Assembly (NCBI RefSeq): GCF_001280015.1
Contig: NZ_LGDV01000205.1
Span: forward strand, 1 to 54,805
From: Streptomyces sp. MMG1121
GTDB taxonomy: Bacteria > Actinomycetota > Actinomycetes > Streptomycetales > Streptomycetaceae
Direction of reading: 5' to 3'
DNA length: 54,805 nucleotides
The notes beneath the pieces were generated by a model that ran no database searches, was not told the DNA's origin, and saw nothing but the letters and a program-made list of their open reading frames with translations. The position numbers were made by a program, and so were the translations under genes. Positions 51,084 to 54,805 of the stretch are shown here, piece after piece (position 1 is the stretch's first letter; each line of letters begins with the position of its first letter).

Positions 51084-52625
51084 GTGGCGGGCCGACCGGA
51101 CGAGGGTGCGGCGCCTGTGCGGCCGTACGACGGCGACAGCGCCTGGGCGCAGCAGTTGCTGGACCATCTGCGGCCCGCCGGACGTGATCTCGACCGACTC
51201 GTCGCCTGGCTCGCCCGCAGCACACGGGCGACGGTGTGCCTCCAGGACGGGCACGGCCGTCTGCTCGCCGGTGAGCGGCTGCCGCTCGACGCCGCCGTGG
51301 TAGCCGACGTCGTCGCCGGCCGGGTCGCCGCCGCGGCTCTCCAGGACGGCGTACGGCAGGTGCGCCTGGTCGGGATCCGGCACGCGGGACCCGGCCCGGC
51401 GGCCGGAGCCGTGCTGGCCGTGGCCCGCTCCGCCCCCTTCGACCGGCAGACCGCCGAGATCCTCAGCCACACCGCCGGCGTCCTGGAACTGCTGCTCAGG
51501 GAACGGGAGTTGCTGGCCTCCGGGCGACGGCTGCGGCGGGCGACCTCCGATCTGCGGCTGGCGATCCTGCAACTGCTGATGGTGGAGGACACCGTCTCCG
51601 CCCGGCGGGTCGCCGCCGGGCTGTGGCCGGGGCTGCTGGAGCAGGACACCGCCCGCGTGTACGTCGTCGAGACCTCCGCCACCGAACGCGACCGGCTCGC
51701 CGACACCTGCGTGGACGCCACCACCGGCCGGGCGCTCGTCGTGCGCTGCCCCGCGGTGGACGGGCACGTCATCGTCGTCGGCCCGTCGGCCGAGGTGGAG
51801 GAGCGGCTGCGGTCGATCATCGCCGGCCGGCCCGGCACCTTCCTCGGCGGCAGCCCGCGCCAGCGCCTCGCGCTGACCGCCACCGCCTACGGACAGGCCG
51901 TCACCGCCCTCGCCGTAGCCCACTTCCGGCCCGAGCGGTCCGCGGTCTACGCCGCCCGCACCCGCCCCGCCCAGCTCATGGACCCGGCCGGACTGCACGC
52001 CTGGGCCTCTCGTGTGCTGCGTCCGCTGGACCGGCTGCCGCATCACGTGCGCGCCGAACTGCTCGCCACCACCGGGCTGGGCCTGGAGTTCACCGCCGTG
52101 AGCGCGGCCAAGGTGCTCGGCGTCAGCCGGAACACGGTCCGCGCCCGGATGGACCGGGTCGCCGCGCTGCTCGGTGCCGATCTGTCCCGGCTGGCCGTCC
52201 GCGCCGTCGCCCACGTCGCGCTCAACACCGAGGCGGCGCACGGCCCGTACGATCCCGGTGGCCCCGCGGCCCGCGCTGCGGACCGGGACGGGCTCACCCA
52301 CCTGCTCGGCACGCACGCCCTGCGCTCCTGGGGCGAGGGGCTCCTCGGCCGCCTCGACGAGGAGGGCCGGGACCTGCGCGGCACCCTGCGCGCCTGGATC
52401 GCCGCCGACGCGCACGCCGAACGCGCGGCGCGGGCGCTCGGCGTCCACGCCCAGACCGTACGCGAACACGTCCGGGCGGCCGAACCCGTCCTGGAACGCC
52501 GGCTGACGGCCGGCGGCACCGATCTGTACGAGACCGTCCTCGCCCATCTGGCCGTCGGCGAGCTGTCCGTACCCGACCTCGGTACGACGAACCGGGAGGA
52601 ACCGGACTCACCTGTGCACGGGTGA
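51084..52625 (+). CDS. PucR/CdaR-like HTH transcriptional regulator
   Basis: A 513-residue regulator. The N-terminal part (WAQQLLDHLRPAGRDLDRLV, AWLARSTRATVCLQDGHGRL) looks like a GAF-like sensor. The middle carries ELLLRERELLASGRRLRRAT and LQLLMVEDTVSARRVAAGLW. The C-terminal half has two related HTH segments: TAVSAAKVLGVSRNTVRARM and DAHAERAARALGVHAQTVRE with HVRAAEPVLERRL, the second being of the PucR C-terminal type. Such proteins regulate nucleotide or sugar-acid catabolism or development. GTG 51084 is the best in-frame start; GGGGGCGGAGG precedes it. The stop is 32 bp from a convergent gene. Confidence 0.75.
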   Translation: MAGRPDEGAAPVRPYDGDSAWAQQLLDHLRPAGRDLDRLVAWLARSTRATVCLQDGHGRLLAGERLPLDAAVVADVVAGRVAAAALQDGVRQVRLVGIRHAGPGPAAGAVLAVARSAPFDRQTAEILSHTAGVLELLLRERELLASGRRLRRATSDLRLAILQLLMVEDTVSARRVAAGLWPGLLEQDTARVYVVETSATERDRLADTCVDATTGRALVVRCPAVDGHVIVVGPSAEVEERLRSIIAGRPGTFLGGSPRQRLALTATAYGQAVTALAVAHFRPERSAVYAARTRPAQLMDPAGLHAWASRVLRPLDRLPHHVRAELLATTGLGLEFTAVSAAKVLGVSRNTVRARMDRVAALLGADLSRLAVRAVAHVALNTEAAHGPYDPGGPAARAADRDGLTHLLGTHALRSWGEGLLGRLDEEGRDLRGTLRAWIAADAHAERAARALGVHAQTVREHVRAAEPVLERRLTAGGTDLYETVLAHLAVGELSVPDLGTTNREEPDSPVHG

Positions 52626-52657
52626 GTGCCGGGCGGCCCGTGCCGGGCATTCATGCG

Positions 52658-54004
52658 CTACCCCGGACCCGGTATCGCACGTAAGTTCAGTGTTCCGCGG
52701 GGCACGACCGGGACGGGGGTCCGGTCGCGGCCCCGCGCTCCGCGCCCGGGAGCCTGACCGGTCGGTGTGACCGGCAGGTTGTAGACGTGCGCGGGAGAGA
52801 TGATCGTCGTGACCGCCTTGCCCACCAGCGTGCTGGGCTCCTGCCCCTTGTGGCCGATGTCGGTGTTGAGGAGCGCGACGAGCGTCGTGCGCGTCGACGG
52901 CAGGTAGACGGTCAGGGACTCGTAGCCCGGCAGGGAGCCGTTGTGGCCGATCCAGCCCTGTACGTCGAAGATGCCCAGCCCGTATCCGGCGCCCTTGACC
53001 GTGGCGGTCTGCGGGGTGATCAGCCGCTGCCTCTGGGCGGCGGCACCGACCAGCGGCTTCCCGTCCGGGAACCGGCCCGTGGCGACGGTGCGCGCCCAGA
53101 TGTGCAGATCGCCGAGGTTCGAGATCATCGCGCCGGCCGCCCAGCCCCAGGACGGGTTCCAGTCGGCCGTGTCGGCGACCTTGCCGTCGGCCGTCTGCTG
53201 GGTGTAGCCCTGCGCGTGCGGGGTGGGGAACTCGTTGCCCGTGGGGAAGAGCGTGTCCTTCATTCCGGCCGGATCGAGGACGTGCTGCTTGACGTAGTCC
53301 CCGAGGTGCTGCCCGCTCTCCTTCTCGACCACCAGACCGAGCAGGACGAGATTGGTGTTGCAGTAGGAGAACTCCCGCCCCGGCTGGAACAGCACCGGGT
53401 GCTTGAAGGAGTAGGCGAGCAACTGCCGGGGCGTGAAGCGCCGCGACGGGTTCGAGGTCAGCGCCTTGAAGAAGCCCGGGTCCTCCGAGTAGTTGAACAA
53501 GCCACTGCGCATCCCGGCCAGCTGACGCAGCGTGATCCTGTTCCCGTTGGGCACGCCGGCGACGTACTTGCCGATCGGGTCGTCCAGGGCGACCTTCTTC
53601 CGGTCCACCAGCTGCAACAGCCCGGTCACGGTGAACGTCTTGGTCTCACTGCCGATACGCATGTACAGATCCGGCGCCATCTTCCGGCCCGTGCTCTTGT
53701 CGGCGACACCGAACGAGCGGACGTAGCCGGGCTGCCCCGGCGTCCAGATGCCGACGGTCGCGCCGGGCACGTTCGCCTCGCGCAGCACCTTCCGTACGGC
53801 GGCGTCGAGTCGGCGCGCCACGGCGGGGGTGAGGGCGCGGACGGCGGGCCCCGAGGGGGACGGGCTCGGCGAGTCGGCGACGAGGGCGGCGGGCACGGCG
53901 GCCGGTGCCGCCCGGACGGGCCCGGCGGCGAGCGGTGTCATCAGCGTCCCCACCGCGACGGCGACCGTGACCCCTTCGAGCAGGCGTGCGGACGATGGCG
54001 ACAT
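52658..54004 (-). CDS. Secreted serine hydrolase (beta-lactamase/D-Ala-D-Ala carboxypeptidase family)
   Basis: A 448-residue exported protein. The N-terminus is a signal peptide (MSPSSARLLEGVTVAVAVGT, then LMTPLAAGPVRAAPA), followed by a Ser/Pro linker. The class C/DD-peptidase fold has S-x-x-K in RIGSETKTFTVTG (Ser 119, Lys 122), Y-x-N in GREFSYCNTNLVLLG and H-x-G in IGHNGSLPGYESLTVYLP. It should act on cell-wall D-Ala-D-Ala or on esters and amides; beta-lactam hydrolysis is not assured. The end is Pro/Arg-rich. ATG 54004 has GGAG at good spacing, and the ORF before it is not conserved. Confidence 0.87.
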   Translation of the reverse strand: MSPSSARLLEGVTVAVAVGTLMTPLAAGPVRAAPAAVPAALVADSPSPSPSGPAVRALTPAVARRLDAAVRKVLREANVPGATVGIWTPGQPGYVRSFGVADKSTGRKMAPDLYMRIGSETKTFTVTGLLQLVDRKKVALDDPIGKYVAGVPNGNRITLRQLAGMRSGLFNYSEDPGFFKALTSNPSRRFTPRQLLAYSFKHPVLFQPGREFSYCNTNLVLLGLVVEKESGQHLGDYVKQHVLDPAGMKDTLFPTGNEFPTPHAQGYTQQTADGKVADTADWNPSWGWAAGAMISNLGDLHIWARTVATGRFPDGKPLVGAAAQRQRLITPQTATVKGAGYGLGIFDVQGWIGHNGSLPGYESLTVYLPSTRTTLVALLNTDIGHKGQEPSTLVGKAVTTIISPAHVYNLPVTPTGQAPGRGARGRDRTPVPVVPRGTLNLRAIPGPG

Positions 54005-54137
54005 GGGCTGACTCCAAGCACGTGAGAGCCGAACGTGCGATGAGCGGGACGTCGGAGCCCGGACCTCCCCAGCGTAGGAGCGCACCCCCCGCCCCGCCCG
54101 TCGGGCCGAGGGGGCGGCGGAACGTGCGTCCGACCGG

Positions 54138-54602
54138 TCACCGTCCGCACAGTGGCGCGAGGACGGCCAGGGTGCCGTTGGCCTCCCGCAGGGCCTCCTC
54201 GAGGGCGTCGGGCGCGTGGAGCGTACCGGTGCCGTCGGGTGGGACCAGCCATTCCAGGAAGCGCGCGGCCCGGTACGGCGGCGGTACGGCGACCCAGGCC
54301 CCCTTGGCCGCGTAGCGCAGTCCGGCGCCGACCCAGCCCCCGGACGGGTCCGGCGGCACGAAGAACCCGACCCGGCCCGCCGCCGTGTCGACCAGCGTCG
54401 GCCCGGGCCCCCGCACCCCCGGTCGCCACAGCAGGTCCAGGGTGAGCAGGCCGAGCCGGTCGGGGACGCTCAGCACGTCCCAGAAGCGGCCCGCCTCCAG
54501 CAGTGCGATGCCCTCGCCGTGATCCCACTCTCCTGTGCACGAGCGGGGGTCTGCCGCCGCGGCCAGCCACTCCACGCCCTGCGTCCACATCGTCTTCGTC
54601 AT
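54138..54602 (-). CDS. Conserved Streptomyces hypothetical protein
   Basis: A 154-residue soluble protein. The text WLAAAADPRSCTGEWDHGEG, IALLEAGRFWDVLSVPDRLG, PTLVDTAAGRVGFFVPPDPS and LEWLVPPDGTGTLHAPDALE is of a kind found in many Streptomyces, where distant similarity to the N-terminal part of bifunctional DNA primase/polymerase proteins is sometimes noted. The catalytic Asp residues of prim-pols are not visible, so no function is claimed. ATG 54602 has GGGAG upstream; the open frame to 54698 is not conserved-looking. Confidence 0.6.
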   Translation of the reverse strand: MTKTMWTQGVEWLAAAADPRSCTGEWDHGEGIALLEAGRFWDVLSVPDRLGLLTLDLLWRPGVRGPGPTLVDTAAGRVGFFVPPDPSGGWVGAGLRYAAKGAWVAVPPPYRAARFLEWLVPPDGTGTLHAPDALEEALREANGTLAVLAPLCGR

Positions 54603-54805
54603 GCGCTGCTCCCGATGTCCTCGCTCGCCGACCCTCGGCGCAGGGAACGGCCATGACCGGGCCTTTCGTGCGCCTGCACACCAACCCGGCATATGCATGC
54701 TCGTAGATATTCCTACGCGGCGGAAGGGGTGGCGTGGCCTGGCGTTTGAGTCGGTGCGTTCGAACTCCGGCTGCCGGTTCGGCAGTTGAGGGAGGCGGAT
54801 GCGTC
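54603..54805. other. Intergenic region at the right edge
   Basis: Contains promoter space for the leftward hypothetical gene and a small hairpin CTGCCG-GTT-CGGCAG (54771-54785). An ATG at 54799 preceded by GAGGGAGG could begin a rightward gene that leaves the window, but only seven bases are visible. Confidence 0.3.

Noticed and set aside
54758..54765. GTTCGAAC resembling a tRNA T-loop
   Set aside because: No acceptor stem, anticodon arm or D-loop can be folded around it.

Overview
The window is high-GC actinobacterial chromosome, almost certainly Streptomyces. GC is very high with strong third-position bias, many genes start with GTG, coupled genes overlap by ATGA or GTGA, and the gene families are typical of the genus: GlgE/GlgX, DUF5133, DUF2690, a SARP, a SpoIIE/PP2C phosphatase with PAS and GAF domains, and stand-alone LigD modules. 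I see no rRNA, tRNA, CRISPR array, transposase or phage gene. All calls come from reading the sequence; nothing was searched against a database.

Left part (1-15 kb). The 5' part of glgE runs off the left edge. Then come a DUF5133 protein, a GHKL ATPase-like protein translationally coupled to glgX, a two-domain VOC protein, and a leaderless MarR gene with a perfect operator leading a DrrAB-type ABC exporter operon. A conserved hypothetical, a second-type hemC and an ATP-dependent DNA ligase follow. Next is a zone of decay: a LuxR-type response regulator frameshifted across an exact 22-bp tandem duplication, a repeat-rich non-coding stretch, then a healthy divergent TetR/MFS efflux pair. A scar joins a truncated alcohol dehydrogenase to a truncated ferredoxin reductase, followed by 44-bp tandem repeats. 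An EamA exporter is divergent from a LysR regulator.

Aromatic-acid catabolism (16.2-21.9 kb). A GntR/FCD regulator, a GalB-like PIG-L hydratase, a 4-carboxy-4-hydroxy-2-oxoadipate aldolase, a GalD-like 4-oxalomesaconate tautomerase and a XylE-like (VOC) extradiol dioxygenase form a tightly overlapping operon. An AAHS-type aromatic acid importer follows. The gntR and importer promoters share an operator. Together they look like a complete gallate-type route from ring cleavage to pyruvate and oxaloacetate, with an unrelated type of ring-cleavage enzyme in the GalA role.

Middle (22-30.7 kb). Here are a membrane-anchored HTH/DUF2690 protein, a His-rich exported SH3 protein, an ABM monooxygenase, a second apparently leaderless MarR, a Bcp peroxiredoxin, a PAS-GAF-PP2C-HATPase signalling protein, a LysR remnant, a stand-alone LigD 3'-phosphoesterase, an aldo/keto reductase and an MmyB-type regulator.

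Uncharacterised locus (30.7-42.4 kb). A leftward lipase-like hydrolase and a small SARP are divergent from four rightward genes. These encode two very large proteins of unknown function (1043 and 1464 aa, with His/Asp/Gly-rich ends and one internal peptidoglycan-binding domain), a GH24-type lysozyme with a C-terminal peptidoglycan-binding domain, and an M23-like protein missing one zinc ligand. None has an obvious signal peptide. This is the best candidate here for an undescribed system, possibly aimed at the cell wall.

Right part (42.4-54.8 kb). This holds a TauD-type dioxygenase, an LLM flavin oxidoreductase coupled to a metallophosphoesterase, a DUF1905 gene broken by an amber codon, an SDR, a gene-poor stretch, a GH64 beta-1,3-glucanase with a LacI-type operator, a dienelactone hydrolase, a YciO/YrdC protein, a PucR/CdaR-like regulator, a secreted serine hydrolase and a small conserved hypothetical.
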